NCBI RefSeq assembly: GCF_021390645.1
Contig: NZ_JAJEJT010000003.1
Span: 1,426,001-1,490,000 of the forward strand
DNA: 64,000 nt
Direction of reading: 5' to 3'
Source: Paraburkholderia flagellata
Lineage (GTDB): Bacteria; Pseudomonadota; Gammaproteobacteria; Burkholderiales; Burkholderiaceae
Shown: piece after piece, positions 20,477 through 29,473 of the stretch
Position numbering within the stretch: position 1 is the first letter of the stretch
Layout of the letters: every line of letters begins with the position of its first letter
Made by a program: the position numbers and the translations under genes
The notes under the pieces: model-generated
The model's input: the letters and a program-made list of their open reading frames with translations, nothing else
Databases searched by the model: none
Told to the model about the DNA's origin: nothing

Positions 20477-21322
20477 ATGACTAACAGGCTCTCCATGCCG
20501 ATCCATTCGGCGGGGTCGCTCGGCGACTTCCTGAGGCGTTGCCGCACGCGCCTCGACCCCGCGAGTTTCGGCTTCAGCGGCCGCCGGCGCACGCCGGGGC
20601 TGCGTCGCGAAGAAGTCGCGCAGCGCGCCAACATCAGTCCGACCTGGTACACGTGGCTCGAACAGGGGCGCGGCGGCGCGCCTTCGCCGGAGGTGCTCGA
20701 GCGCATCTGCAACGCGCTGCTGCTCACCGATCCGGAGCGCGAGCACCTCTTCATGCTGGGGCTCGGGCGGCCGCCCGAAGTGCGCTACAAGCCCGTGGAC
20801 GGCGTCAATCCGCGGCTGCAACGCCTGCTCGACTCGCTGCGCTTCAGCCCGGCCATCGTCAAGACGGCCACCTGGGAAGTCGTGGCCTGGAATCGCGCCG
20901 CCGCCATCGTGCTGACCGACTACGGCAAGCTGCCGCCCGGCCAGCGCAACATTCTGCGCTTCCTGTTCTGCAACCCGGACGTGCGCGCCAAGCAGCACGA
21001 CTGGGACAGCGTGGCCCGCTTCGTGGTGGGCGCCTTCCGGGCCGACGTTGCGCGCGCTGGCCTCGTTTCGGCAGTGGGTGAACTCGTCGAGGAACTGTGC
21101 AGCGTCAGCCCCGAGTTCGACGCCCTGTGGCGCGACAACGAAGTGCTCACGCACGCAGAAGCCGACAACGTCAAGCGCCTGCACCATCCCACGCTCGGGC
21201 TGATCGCGCTGGAGCAGTCGGCGTTTTCCGTCGATGGCCGGCCGGACCTCCACATGATCGTCTACAACCCGGTCGATGCCGGGCAGGCCGAGCGGATCAA
21301 GACGCTCATCGAGCAGTCGTGA
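20477..21322 (+). CDS. MmyB-type XRE transcriptional regulator
   Basis: 281-residue regulator: XRE HTH (residues 15-75, with RRRTPGLRREEVAQRANISP, hallmark of this family) followed by an MmyB-like PAS-related ligand domain thought to bind fatty acids. Such genes usually sit divergent to a short-chain dehydrogenase, as here, and repress it. Its 3' end overlaps the convergent CsbD-like gene by 17 bases. Confidence 0.88.
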   Translation: MTNRLSMPIHSAGSLGDFLRRCRTRLDPASFGFSGRRRTPGLRREEVAQRANISPTWYTWLEQGRGGAPSPEVLERICNALLLTDPEREHLFMLGLGRPPEVRYKPVDGVNPRLQRLLDSLRFSPAIVKTATWEVVAWNRAAAIVLTDYGKLPPGQRNILRFLFCNPDVRAKQHDWDSVARFVVGAFRADVARAGLVSAVGELVEELCSVSPEFDALWRDNEVLTHAEADNVKRLHHPTLGLIALEQSAFSVDGRPDLHMIVYNPVDAGQAERIKTLIEQS

Positions 21323-21617
21323 CGCCGCTGCGTGCGTCCTGATCTTCCTCGTCTTCAGTTCTGTTGCGGTTCAAGGCCCATGCCGCGCCGAGCGCAAAGC
21401 CAATGGCGACGGCGAGTCCGAGCGCCGTCATCGGCTTGTCGGCGACGTTGTCGCGCGTGGCGTCGGCGGCATTGTTCAACGCCTGTTGCGATTTGCCATA
21501 GAGGACCCTGGCCTTGCCGGCGAGTCTCATGGCGGGGTCGCCCAGCATGTTGCCGGTCAGATGCTGCGCTTCACCGGCGACCTTGTTCGCGATGGCGTGT
21601 GCGTGTCTCGTGTCCAT
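21306..21617 (-). CDS. CsbD-like stress protein with C-terminal membrane helix
   Basis: 103-residue protein. The N-terminal half (NKVAGEAQHLTGNML, MRLAGKARVLYGKSQQAL) carries two CsbD-like repeats; the C-terminal part (DKPMTALGLAVAIGFALGAAW) is a transmembrane segment like that of DUF883/ElaB proteins, which anchor to the inner membrane. CsbD-type proteins are general-stress induced; the role is unknown. ATG at 21617 with AGGAG upstream, giving a better start than 21644. Confidence 0.72.
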   Translation of the reverse strand: MDTRHAHAIANKVAGEAQHLTGNMLGDPAMRLAGKARVLYGKSQQALNNAADATRDNVADKPMTALGLAVAIGFALGAAWALNRNRTEDEEDQDARSGVTTAR

Positions 21618-21748
21618 GATTCGTTCTCCTGTGTGTTTATCCAAAAGCCTGGCGTGTCGCGCGATTGACGACGCGCGCGTTCGTGGTGCCGCAAAATCAG
21701 TGCCCCGACCAATATCTCAAGCGCGCCGACCGCAAATACGTCGTAACG

Positions 21749-21823
21749 TCAATGCCAAAAGAGCGCGATGAGAATGATGATCGGAATGGGAACGCCGAGC
21801 AGATAAAGAAGTATCGAGCGCAT
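21749..21823 (-). CDS. 24-residue hydrophobic membrane miniprotein
   Basis: A tiny gene encoding 24 residues (begins MRSILLYLLGVPIPIII, ends ALFWH), almost wholly one hydrophobic helix with a central PIP kink. It has a perfect AGGAGG ribosome site five bases before the ATG and a clean TGA stop, in a gap otherwise without a gene. Positive-inside Arg2 predicts a single-span inner-membrane peptide. It sits between the CsbD-like gene and a multi-span membrane protein, all on the minus strand. Function unknown. Confidence 0.7.
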   Translation of the reverse strand: MRSILLYLLGVPIPIIILIALFWH

Positions 21824-21879
21824 GTCAGCCTCCTGACGGTTCGGAAATTGGCGTCATTGCCGTGTGGATAAAAATCGCC

Positions 21880-22845
21880 TCAAAACTCGCGCATCCTGCC
21901 GCCGATCGTCGCCATAAGACTCGCGGCAAATGCACCCATCAGCAGGGAGATGAAGAGCCACAGCGTGACGTGGACGCTCGCCTTGCGGGCCGTTTCCACC
22001 GCGGCGCGCGCGGCGTTTTCCTCGGCTTGCGCCTTCTCCTGCAAGCGCGACCAGGTGGTGGTGACGCGGGCGCGGGCATCTGCCGGCGCGAGCCCCGTTT
22101 TTTGCGCCACGATGCGCGCCACGTAGTCGCTGTCGTCGGGCGAAAGCGCCCCGCCGGCAGGCAGGCTGTTGAGGAAGATTCGCGCAATCTCCTGCTTCTG
22201 TTGCGCGGTCGCGAAGACCTGGTCCGCGCCCGAGGTGTCCGAAGCGCCTGAAGCTCCGGCAGCGGCGGGTGCCGCAGCGCCTGCGGCCGGGCGCAGCATG
22301 CCATCGATCAGATAGCCCATGGGCCAGGTGCTGTAGGCGGCAAGGGCGTTTCCACGGTTGAGCGCGCCGGTGCCGCTCGCCATGCGTTCGGCGCTTTGCG
22401 CGCCCACGCTCACGCCCTCGCGCGCCAGCCCCGAAATGGCCGACGTGAGGATAGCGGCGGTGAGGAGCGTGGCGAGTGCCCAGGCAAGAAAGCCGTGCGC
22501 GGTGTCGCGAAAGTGCGTCTCGTCGGTGCCGACGCCGGGCCAGTGCCGACGCAGCCGCCCGGCGAGATACCCGCCGAGCCCGGCGGACATCACTTGCGTC
22601 ACGCAAATCCAGATAATGGCCGCCACGCCGAAGGTTTTGGCGTGCGCGCCGCTGCCGGGCCATGGCGAGAGGGACGAAAGGCCGAGGCCTGTGCCGAGCG
22701 TGAGCAGAATGAGGGAAAAGGCGGCCATGCCCACCGCGCCGGCCACGACCGCGCTCCAGGAAACGGCGGCGCGTGCACGTCCATATGGCGGCTCCCCGGC
22801 GCGTGCCGTGCCGTATTCAGCCGCAAGTCGATCGATATCTGCCAT
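21880..22845 (-). CDS. multi-span inner membrane protein, function unknown
   Basis: 321 residues. Hydrophobic helices at about 32-54, 72-96, 118-140 and 293-313, separated by a long Ala-rich, Q-rich periplasmic or cytoplasmic region (190-285) containing a heptad-like ARVTTTWSRLQEKAQAEENAA stretch that may coil. The N-terminal triple helix with GLGLSSLSPWPG and GGYLAGRLR is seen in PhnA-like or YrzE-type membrane proteins of Burkholderia, but I do not recognise a firm family. Likely co-transcribed with the miniprotein downstream. Confidence 0.7.
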   Translation of the reverse strand: MADIDRLAAEYGTARAGEPPYGRARAAVSWSAVVAGAVGMAAFSLILLTLGTGLGLSSLSPWPGSGAHAKTFGVAAIIWICVTQVMSAGLGGYLAGRLRRHWPGVGTDETHFRDTAHGFLAWALATLLTAAILTSAISGLAREGVSVGAQSAERMASGTGALNRGNALAAYSTWPMGYLIDGMLRPAAGAAAPAAAGASGASDTSGADQVFATAQQKQEIARIFLNSLPAGGALSPDDSDYVARIVAQKTGLAPADARARVTTTWSRLQEKAQAEENAARAAVETARKASVHVTLWLFISLLMGAFAASLMATIGGRMREF

Positions 22846-22985
22846 GGCGCGTCCCCTCGTCGGTCGTGGGCCTGCGCAGCGTAGTGAGCCGGCAGCAGGC
22901 GGGTCGAGAGTCGTAGCGCAGGAAGCGTGCCGCGCGCCTGGCGTGCTGGGCGCTGGCGTGGTTGTCAGCGATTTATCAGCGGCTT

Positions 22986-24719
22986 TTAGGCGCGTGCGGA
23001 TGCCAGGACGGCGGTAAGCTGGTCAAGGCCGACGGGTTTCGCGAGGTGCCGGTCGAAGCCGGCCTGCGCGCTGCGCAGCGTGTCCTTGTCCTGGGCCCAG
23101 CCGGTGAGCGCGACCAGGTACAAGCCGTGCAAGTCCGCCCGCGCGCGCACCCGCCGCGCGAACTGGCAGCCGTCCAGACCCGGCATGTCGAGATCGATGA
23201 ACGCGATCGCGGGCGCGGTCCGTTCCAGCGAATCGAGCGCCGTTTTTCCATCGTAAAATACGGCACATTCGCAACCGAGTACTTCAAGCAGTTCGCCGAG
23301 GCTGTCGGCGGCGTCGCGGTTGTCGTCGACGATCAGCACCTTCTTGCCGTCGAGGTTGGCGGCGGCAGCCGCCGCGCCATTAGGCGCGGCTTGCTCGAAA
23401 GCCCGGTCGACAGGCAGTGAAACGACGAAGCGGCTTCCCAGGTTCCTCCCATCGCTCTCTGCCGAGATCGTGCCGCCGTGCAGTTCGACGAGCTTCTTCG
23501 ACAACGCGAGCCCCACGCCGAGTCCGTCCGTGTGCCGCTCCGGATGCAGACGTCCGAACAACGTGAAGAGCAGGGGCGATTCCTCCTGCGTGAAGCCCAT
23601 GCCGTTGTCCGCGACCGTCACGACGACGCGTTCCAGGCCGCGTTCCACGGCAATGTCGATGCGGCCGCCTTCAGGCGTGTATTTCGCCGCGTTGTTGAGC
23701 AGATTGGCAAAGACCTGGGCGAGCCGCACGTCGTCGCCATGCAGATGCAAAGGCTCAGCCGCCTCGCTCACAGTGAGCGTATGCCGCGCATTCTCGATGG
23801 CTGGCCGGCTCAGGTCGAGCGCGGTTTCCAGCACGGTGTGGATATCGATGCGCCGCCTGCGCAGTGCAATGGTGCCGTTGTTGATGCGCGCCACTTCCAT
23901 CAGGTCGTCGACGAGCCGCACGAGATGGCCGAGCTGGCGGTCGAGCATGTCGAGCACGTGTTTCCCGTCGCGCGGGTCGGGGCTCGCGCGCAGGATCTGC
24001 AAGCCGTTGCGGATGGGCGCGAGCGGATTGCGCAGTTCGTGCGCGAGCGTCGCGAGAAAGTGATCCTTCATGCGGTCGACATGTGCGAGCTTCGCTTCGC
24101 GCTCGCGCAGCAGCGCCTCGGCTTTCGTGCGCTCGATGAGGCTGGCCGCCTGGCTCGCCAGAATGTCGAAGAGCTGAAGCTGCCGTGCGCCTGGCGCATA
24201 AGGCAACGTCCAATGCGTGGAGAGCATGCCGATCAGCTTGCCGTCGCGGGCGCGCAGCGGCGTGGTCTGCATGCTCCGGATGCCGGTCTCGCGGAATACG
24301 TCGAGGTCGACCGTGCCGGCGAACTCAGGCCAGGCTTCCGCGTCGGGGACGATCACGCGCTCGCCGCGCGCCCAGGCGGCTCCGCAACTCGTTGTCGAGT
24401 CGATATGGACGACGCGCCAGTGTTCGGCCGCGGCCGGCGTAAAGCCGCAATACGCAATGAGGTCGAGCCGCTCGCGCCCGTGCTCGGCACCGGACAACAT
24501 TTGCAGGCTTGCGAAGTCGGAGCCGAGGAGTTGCCGGGCTGCTTCGACGATACGGCTATACAGTGCTTCCGGCTGATGCTCCACCAGCAGATGCAGCGAG
24601 AGTTCGTGCAACGATCGGCTCGCGCACAGATCCTCGTTGAGCAAGGCGATCAGCGTAGCGGGGTCGGTGCTGACCGCCGGGGCCGGGTTCATTAGCGGAT
24701 CTGCGTCTCGCGTCGTCAT
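22986..24719 (-). CDS. GAF hybrid histidine kinase with C-terminal receiver
   Basis: 577-residue cytoplasmic sensor: GAF domain (about 45-196), short coiled linker (197-215), HisKA dimerisation domain with phospho-acceptor His227 in LAHELRNP, HATPase_c with N box LLNNAAKYTP (340s), DNGMGF and GLGVGLAL, and a C-terminal receiver (458-575) with phospho-Asp509 in FIDLDMPG, conserved DD at 465-466 and Lys in LAKPVG. No transmembrane helix, so it senses an internal cue. No DNA-binding output or partner phosphotransfer protein is adjacent; signal unknown. Confidence 0.9.
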   Translation of the reverse strand: MTTRDADPLMNPAPAVSTDPATLIALLNEDLCASRSLHELSLHLLVEHQPEALYSRIVEAARQLLGSDFASLQMLSGAEHGRERLDLIAYCGFTPAAAEHWRVVHIDSTTSCGAAWARGERVIVPDAEAWPEFAGTVDLDVFRETGIRSMQTTPLRARDGKLIGMLSTHWTLPYAPGARQLQLFDILASQAASLIERTKAEALLREREAKLAHVDRMKDHFLATLAHELRNPLAPIRNGLQILRASPDPRDGKHVLDMLDRQLGHLVRLVDDLMEVARINNGTIALRRRRIDIHTVLETALDLSRPAIENARHTLTVSEAAEPLHLHGDDVRLAQVFANLLNNAAKYTPEGGRIDIAVERGLERVVVTVADNGMGFTQEESPLLFTLFGRLHPERHTDGLGVGLALSKKLVELHGGTISAESDGRNLGSRFVVSLPVDRAFEQAAPNGAAAAAANLDGKKVLIVDDNRDAADSLGELLEVLGCECAVFYDGKTALDSLERTAPAIAFIDLDMPGLDGCQFARRVRARADLHGLYLVALTGWAQDKDTLRSAQAGFDRHLAKPVGLDQLTAVLASARA

Positions 24720-24843
24720 CGTGGTTCCGTACGGGGGTGCCCAGTACCGGCAATCGGGCTATTCTATGCGGCTTTGTCGTGTCCGTGTATTGCCGGCCCG
24801 TGAATGCAAGCCGCGGCGGCATACCCCTGCGGCGGCCGCGCCG

Positions 24844-25335
24844 TCACGGGCCGAGCGGGCCCCCGGCCGGCAGCGACAGCTTGCCGTGGTCGACGAAGCG
24901 AGTGCCACCGCCTATGCCGCTTGCCAGGCGCCCGCGTACTTCGTAGGGAAAGCTGCCGGCCTGTGCACTGCCCGCAAAGGCGAAAGCCTGGCGCACGGCG
25001 GCGAATGCCGGGACGGTCAACGGCACGACGATCACCGCTTCACCGAAGCGCGGCACGACCCCGCTTTGATCGCTTACGCCGCTGGCGAACGATTGACCGT
25101 TGAGATCCAGTTGCAGCGACACGCCGCTAAATTCGACCGGCGCGTCGTTGGGATTCTGGACGCGCAGCTTCACATTGAAGCGCATCTCCATGCCTTCGCC
25201 CTGTAGCGGCTCGATCCCCGCCACGCTGACGCGCAGCGGGTCTTGACTCAGCCCCGCGCAGCCGCCTAGCCAGAAAACCATCCAAAGCAAGGCGCAGAAG
25301 AGTCGAAGTGAGCGGCGGGTGTCAGGTGCTGGCAT
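24844..25335 (-). CDS. LEA type 2 (WHy domain) lipoprotein
   Basis: 163-residue lipoprotein. Signal peptide with lipobox LGGC (lipid on the Cys near residue 26), then a late-embryogenesis-abundant type 2/WHy domain: LRVQNPNDAPVEFSGVSLQLDLNG is the signature NPN motif. Such proteins protect membranes or proteins in desiccation or hyperosmotic stress. Alone on the minus strand, possibly transcribed with the kinase downstream but 124 bases separate them. Confidence 0.82.
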   Translation of the reverse strand: MPAPDTRRSLRLFCALLWMVFWLGGCAGLSQDPLRVSVAGIEPLQGEGMEMRFNVKLRVQNPNDAPVEFSGVSLQLDLNGQSFASGVSDQSGVVPRFGEAVIVVPLTVPAFAAVRQAFAFAGSAQAGSFPYEVRGRLASGIGGGTRFVDHGKLSLPAGGPLGP

Positions 25336-25578
25336 GGAAGATACCTCGTCCGTAGAGTCCGCAGGGGCCGTTTAGTGTAGCGTCGATCCGTCGAGGGTTC
25401 CGTGCAGATGCATGATCCAGGCGAATCCTGCGATACGATATGTCCCGACGCTTATGCGCCATGCGTGACTCGCGAGACCTGCGCGACGCGCGGCTGAAAA
25501 TATTTTCAATTTGCTTTCACTAATCGAGCGCCGCCCCGCGCGTCCTGACGCTCTTCCTTCGTTGCCCAGCCCGTTCTC

Positions 25579-26757
25579 ATGCTCAGCGCCTTCGCACTAT
25601 TCGGGATCTTGATCGTATCCTGCCTGATGAGCGTCGCCATCCTGGGTTCGCTGATTCGAACCGCCCTGCCGGGCGTGGGCCGATGGTGTCTGGGCTATGC
25701 GCTGCTGGCCGCGGCTTCCACCTGGGTCGTGGTCTCGGGGCCGCGCGCTGGCGGCATCACGATCGTCGGCGCTTCGATCGCGACCTTGAGCGCCGTGGTG
25801 CTGCTCGTGCAGGGCACGCGTCAGTTCTTCGGCGAGCGTGCCGTGTGGGTCGCGGAATCCGCGGCGCTTGTCGCGATATGTGCCGCGATCGTGTATTTCA
25901 CGTGGGTGTCGCCCAATGTCGACGCGAGGGGCGTGCTCATGTCGCTGGGCCTGATCTATGGGCGGCTCGCGGTGGGGACATTGGCGCTTCGGCACGCCTC
26001 GCGGGACGGCACGCGCTACGCATGCTGGCTCATCGCCGTGGCCGCCGGGACCGGTGCGCTCGTTTATGTCGCGCGAATTGGCGCGATTGTCTTCGGCGCC
26101 GCGCCGTCACTTTCGTTTGTGCAGCCGTCGCCCTGGAACGTGGCGCTGCTCGGGCTCGCGATCCTCACGTCGCCCTGCGTGGCGATCGGCATGGTGATGC
26201 TCGCTCACGACCGGCTCCTTGGAAGAATGGAAAAGCTCGCGACGATCGACGAACTGACGGGCGCACTCACGCGCCGTGCGTTCATCGCCCGCGCGCAAGT
26301 CCTGCTTTCGCAGGCGCGGGAGAAGGGCGATCCCTTGTCGATCGCGATTCTCGACATCGACAACTTCAAGGCCATCAACGATGGCTTTGGCCACGCGGTG
26401 GGCGATCGCATCCTCACGCACGTCGCCTCGGTCGTCGCCGGCCAGTTGAGGTCGTGCGATCTGTTCGGACGGCTGGGCGGCGAAGAGTTCGCGATCCTGT
26501 TCGCCTACGCCCAAAAGCACGACGCAGCGACGTTGACGAATACGCTGAGGCTTGCCGTCGAGCGTTCGTCCGCTGAAGGCGTGCGCTGCACGCTCAGCGC
26601 AGGCGTTGGCAAGTTCGTGCCGGCCGATACGCTGGAGAGCGCGATGGTGCGGGCCGACGCTGCGCTCTATGTGGCGAAGGCGGCGGGACGCAATCGCGTC
26701 ATCATGACCTCGGATGCTGAAGAAGGCGAAGCGCGCTACCTTGCCGAATCCCGTTGA
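25579..26757 (+). CDS. membrane-bound diguanylate cyclase
   Basis: 392 residues: six or so transmembrane helices (residues 1-215, MASE-like sensor) followed by a GGDEF domain (about 222-380) with active site GGEEF at 300-304, DxxNFKxxN in LDIDNFKAIND, and an intact inhibitory I-site RSCD at 291-294. It should make cyclic di-GMP from two GTP and be product-inhibited. ATG at 25579 begins the first helix. Followed by a long non-coding gap and a second GGDEF protein. Confidence 0.88.
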   Translation: MLSAFALFGILIVSCLMSVAILGSLIRTALPGVGRWCLGYALLAAASTWVVVSGPRAGGITIVGASIATLSAVVLLVQGTRQFFGERAVWVAESAALVAICAAIVYFTWVSPNVDARGVLMSLGLIYGRLAVGTLALRHASRDGTRYACWLIAVAAGTGALVYVARIGAIVFGAAPSLSFVQPSPWNVALLGLAILTSPCVAIGMVMLAHDRLLGRMEKLATIDELTGALTRRAFIARAQVLLSQAREKGDPLSIAILDIDNFKAINDGFGHAVGDRILTHVASVVAGQLRSCDLFGRLGGEEFAILFAYAQKHDAATLTNTLRLAVERSSAEGVRCTLSAGVGKFVPADTLESAMVRADAALYVAKAAGRNRVIMTSDAEEGEARYLAESR

Positions 26758-27315
26758 TTCACGCTGAATAAATGCTTGCCCGTTAAATTTATTCCAGGGA
26801 AAATCCGCGCTGACGAAACCCGCATCGACGCTGGCTTCGTGCGACCCGGCGCGTCGTACCGGGCAGGTCAATCATTTCACGGGCAATGGCGTCCGCAACG
26901 GTGGTCATGCCGGATAACTGCCCATGTTCAAGCGCATTCTTTTCGAACTCGCCCGTGTGTTCGTTCCCGCCGGGCAAAACCCCGATTCGCCCGCGCTGAT
27001 CGACCTCTCATGCAGCGCTTTCGATGCGCCGGCCATCGAGCCGGAAAGCGTTTTGTCCCGATTGCGCGACTGTGCGGGCATGCGTGCGGCCCGCTCGCGC
27101 CGCCGCGTATGGAGGCTTCGCGCAGTTCGCCGCGGAGTTCGCCCCATCGTTCGTCCAGTGCCGCGCCTCTAATGCGCCAATGCGCTCGCCCGTAATCAGG
27201 GATAAAGCGGCGTGGATTCGTCATAAAAAACCTGCTACTGTAATTCGCACAAAATCCGGCTGGAAGGACCGGTTGCCAAAACAGGGTTTCAATTGATTTA
27301 CGGTGAATCGCCAAT
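26758..27315. other. intergenic gap between two GGDEF genes
   Basis: 558 bases with no convincing gene. An 82-codon frame at 26924-27172 begins plausibly (MFKRILFELARVFVPAG) but turns Arg-rich after about residue 50, lacks a ribosome site and shows no family; it could be a decayed gene. The last 60 bases are AT-rich and probably hold the promoter of the gene at 27316. Confidence 0.5.
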
Positions 27316-28347
27316 ATGGATGAATTGCTTGAGCGCCTTTCCCAGAAGGTTGTCGCGGCCGAGAATCTGGAAGGTCTCGTGCGGCCGCTTCTCGAGATGC
27401 TTGGAATATTGACCGGACTTGAGTCGACCTACCTGACATCGGTCGACTTCAGTCGCGAGGTGCAGACCGTCCTCTATTCGCGCAACGACGGCAACATGCA
27501 GATCATCGAGGGCCTGCAGGTTCAGTGGTTCGACACCTTGTGCAAGCGCAGTCTGGAAAGCGGGCGGCGCGTGGTCAGCAACGTCAGGGATATTTGGGGC
27601 GATTCGCGCGCGGCCTCCGAACTCGGGATCTGCACCTATGCCAGCGCGCCGGTCTGCGCGGAAGGTGGCGCCGTCATCGGTACGCTATGCGGCATTAGCC
27701 GTGAGAGCCGCGAAGTTAGCGCGCGGGCGCGCGGCGCGCTGAACGTCTTTGCAAAACTGATCTCGGCGCATATCGAGCGCGAGCGGCTCATCGAACAACT
27801 CACGCTCGCCAACGAGCATCTCGCAGAACGCGCACTGATCGACGACATGACGGAACTGGCGAACCGTCGCGCGCTGTATGAGGAACTCGGCCGCTTGATG
27901 GCGCACGCCGCGTCGGACGGGTCCTATGTCGTGGTCTGCATGATCGACCTGGACGGCTTCAAGGAACTCAACGATCAACGCGGCCACGTGGTGGGCGACC
28001 AATTTCTGCAAGCGTGCGCCGGGCGCCTGCTGGCAGCAACTTCCGATCGAGGTCTGCTTGCGCGCATTGGCGGCGACGAGTTTGCGTTCGTTGCAGCGGG
28101 GCCGGCCGATTACGAACAGGCGGCGAGCCTCGCCGAAAGCATCGCGAGCCATGTTTCCGCAGTGACGGCGGGGGAATACACCTTGCCGAACATGCGTCTG
28201 CGTTACGAGGGGGCGACAGCCGGATGCGTCGCGGTTCGCTTCGTCGGCGCCCAGCAGGCGCTCGACCAGGCGGACCATGAGATGTACCGCGTCAAGCGCT
28301 TGCGGCGCGCGGCTCGCGCAGGCAAGAGCAACTGGACGTTCAGATAA
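27316..28347 (+). CDS. GAF-GGDEF diguanylate cyclase, soluble
   Basis: 343 residues: N-terminal GAF sensor (about 15-160) joined by a helical linker to a GGDEF domain (175-335). The active site GGDEF at 252-256 is intact, with IDLDGFKELND before it. The inhibitory RxxD site is missing: the position nine residues before GGDEF reads SDRG. So the enzyme should be active but without standard product inhibition. No membrane helix; cytoplasmic signal. The start ATG is preceded by an AT-rich leader with GGTGAATCG. Confidence 0.87.
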   Translation: MDELLERLSQKVVAAENLEGLVRPLLEMLGILTGLESTYLTSVDFSREVQTVLYSRNDGNMQIIEGLQVQWFDTLCKRSLESGRRVVSNVRDIWGDSRAASELGICTYASAPVCAEGGAVIGTLCGISRESREVSARARGALNVFAKLISAHIERERLIEQLTLANEHLAERALIDDMTELANRRALYEELGRLMAHAASDGSYVVVCMIDLDGFKELNDQRGHVVGDQFLQACAGRLLAATSDRGLLARIGGDEFAFVAAGPADYEQAASLAESIASHVSAVTAGEYTLPNMRLRYEGATAGCVAVRFVGAQQALDQADHEMYRVKRLRRAARAGKSNWTFR

Positions 28348-28630
28348 ACCGCCTTCATTCCTCTTTCACGAGTTTAGGGGTCTTCCCTGCCATGACAGCG
28401 CTCTGGCCCGGCTCGTCCTGAGTCTCTCCCAGGGTTCTCCCGCGCCATAGGTGTTTTCGCCTGTTTTTGACGACTCGACGCGAGTATTCTGGACTGCTAC
28501 CTTGCCCGGCGCAGGTGAACCCGCAGCGTCGACCGCGCTTGCGGCGCGCGCCGCTGGGGAACGTCCCGCAACCATGCGGGCGGAGCCCATGTCTTGACCA
28601 CCCTGTCTATCCAGAACCGAGGGAGATCCC

Positions 28631-29410
28631 ATGAAAAAGTTGTTTGCAGCCGTGTCAATTGCCTTGATCTCCGCGACGGCCAGCGCCGGAGCCTATGCGG
28701 CGGACACCATTCGCTTTGGCGTCGATGCGAGCTATCCGCCGTTTGAATCGAAAGCACCGGACGGCAAACTGGTCGGTTTCGACATCGATCTCGGCAACGA
28801 GATCTGCCACCGTCTGAATGCGCAATGCGTCTGGATCGAAAACGACTTCGACGGCATGATCCCGGCGCTCAAGGCGCGCAAGTTCGACGGCGTGCTCTCG
28901 TCGATGTCGATGACGCCCGCGCGTAAAGAGCAGATCGCGTTCTCGGACAAACTGTTCAACACGCCGACGCGCCTCGTCGCCAAGACCGGCTCGGGCATCA
29001 AGCCGACCGCGGAATCGCTCAAGGGTAAGCGCGTGGGTGTGGAGCAGGGCACGATTCAGGAGGCCTACGCAAAGGCGCATTGGGCAACGGCTGGCGTCGA
29101 GGTCGTGCCTTACCAGAACCAGGACCAGGTCTACCAGGATCTGCTGGCCGGCCGCGTGGACGCGGCGCTGCAAGACGCCGTGCAGGCGGACGTGGGCTTC
29201 CTGAAGACGCCGCGCGGCCAGGGCTACAGCTTCGCGGGCGGCGACCTGGATGATCCGGCCACGCTCGGCAACGGCGCCGGCATCGGCCTGCGCAAGGAAG
29301 ACACCGCGCTCAAGACGAAGATCGACGGCGCGATTGCCGGCATCATCAAGGACGGCACGTACAAGAAGATCGAGAAGAAGTACTTCGACTTCGACGTGTA
29401 TGGCAAGTGA
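28631..29410 (+). CDS. polar amino acid ABC substrate-binding protein
   Basis: 259-residue periplasmic binding protein of family 3 (HisJ/ArgT-like). Signal peptide 1-23 (AYAAD), then SBP_bac_3 with ASYPPFESKAPDGKLVGFDIDL, the amino-acid carboxylate Arg in SMSMTPARKEQI and the closing KKIEKKYFDFDVYGK, as in lysine/arginine/histidine receptors. GGGAG precedes the ATG. No permease or ATPase is adjacent, so it is an orphan receptor that may serve a transporter elsewhere. Probable ligand: a basic amino acid. Confidence 0.88.
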   Translation: MKKLFAAVSIALISATASAGAYAADTIRFGVDASYPPFESKAPDGKLVGFDIDLGNEICHRLNAQCVWIENDFDGMIPALKARKFDGVLSSMSMTPARKEQIAFSDKLFNTPTRLVAKTGSGIKPTAESLKGKRVGVEQGTIQEAYAKAHWATAGVEVVPYQNQDQVYQDLLAGRVDAALQDAVQADVGFLKTPRGQGYSFAGGDLDDPATLGNGAGIGLRKEDTALKTKIDGAIAGIIKDGTYKKIEKKYFDFDVYGK

Positions 29411-29433
29411 CGTTTAATCAATGACGCGCGCAC

Positions 29434-29464
29434 GGCGCGAAAGCGGACGCATCGCTTTCGCGCC
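29434..29464. terminator. hairpin between convergent genes
   Basis: Perfect 12-base-pair stem GGCGCGAAAGCG / CGCTTTCGCGCC with a 7-base loop, in the 63-base gap between the convergent binding protein and AraC genes. No T run follows, so it may be a weak terminator or an mRNA-stabilising end. Confidence 0.5.
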
Positions 29465-29473
29465 GCGTGCAAC

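Noticed and set aside
26924..27172. 82-codon frame between the GGDEF genes
   Set aside because: No ribosome site, composition changes midway, no recognised domain.
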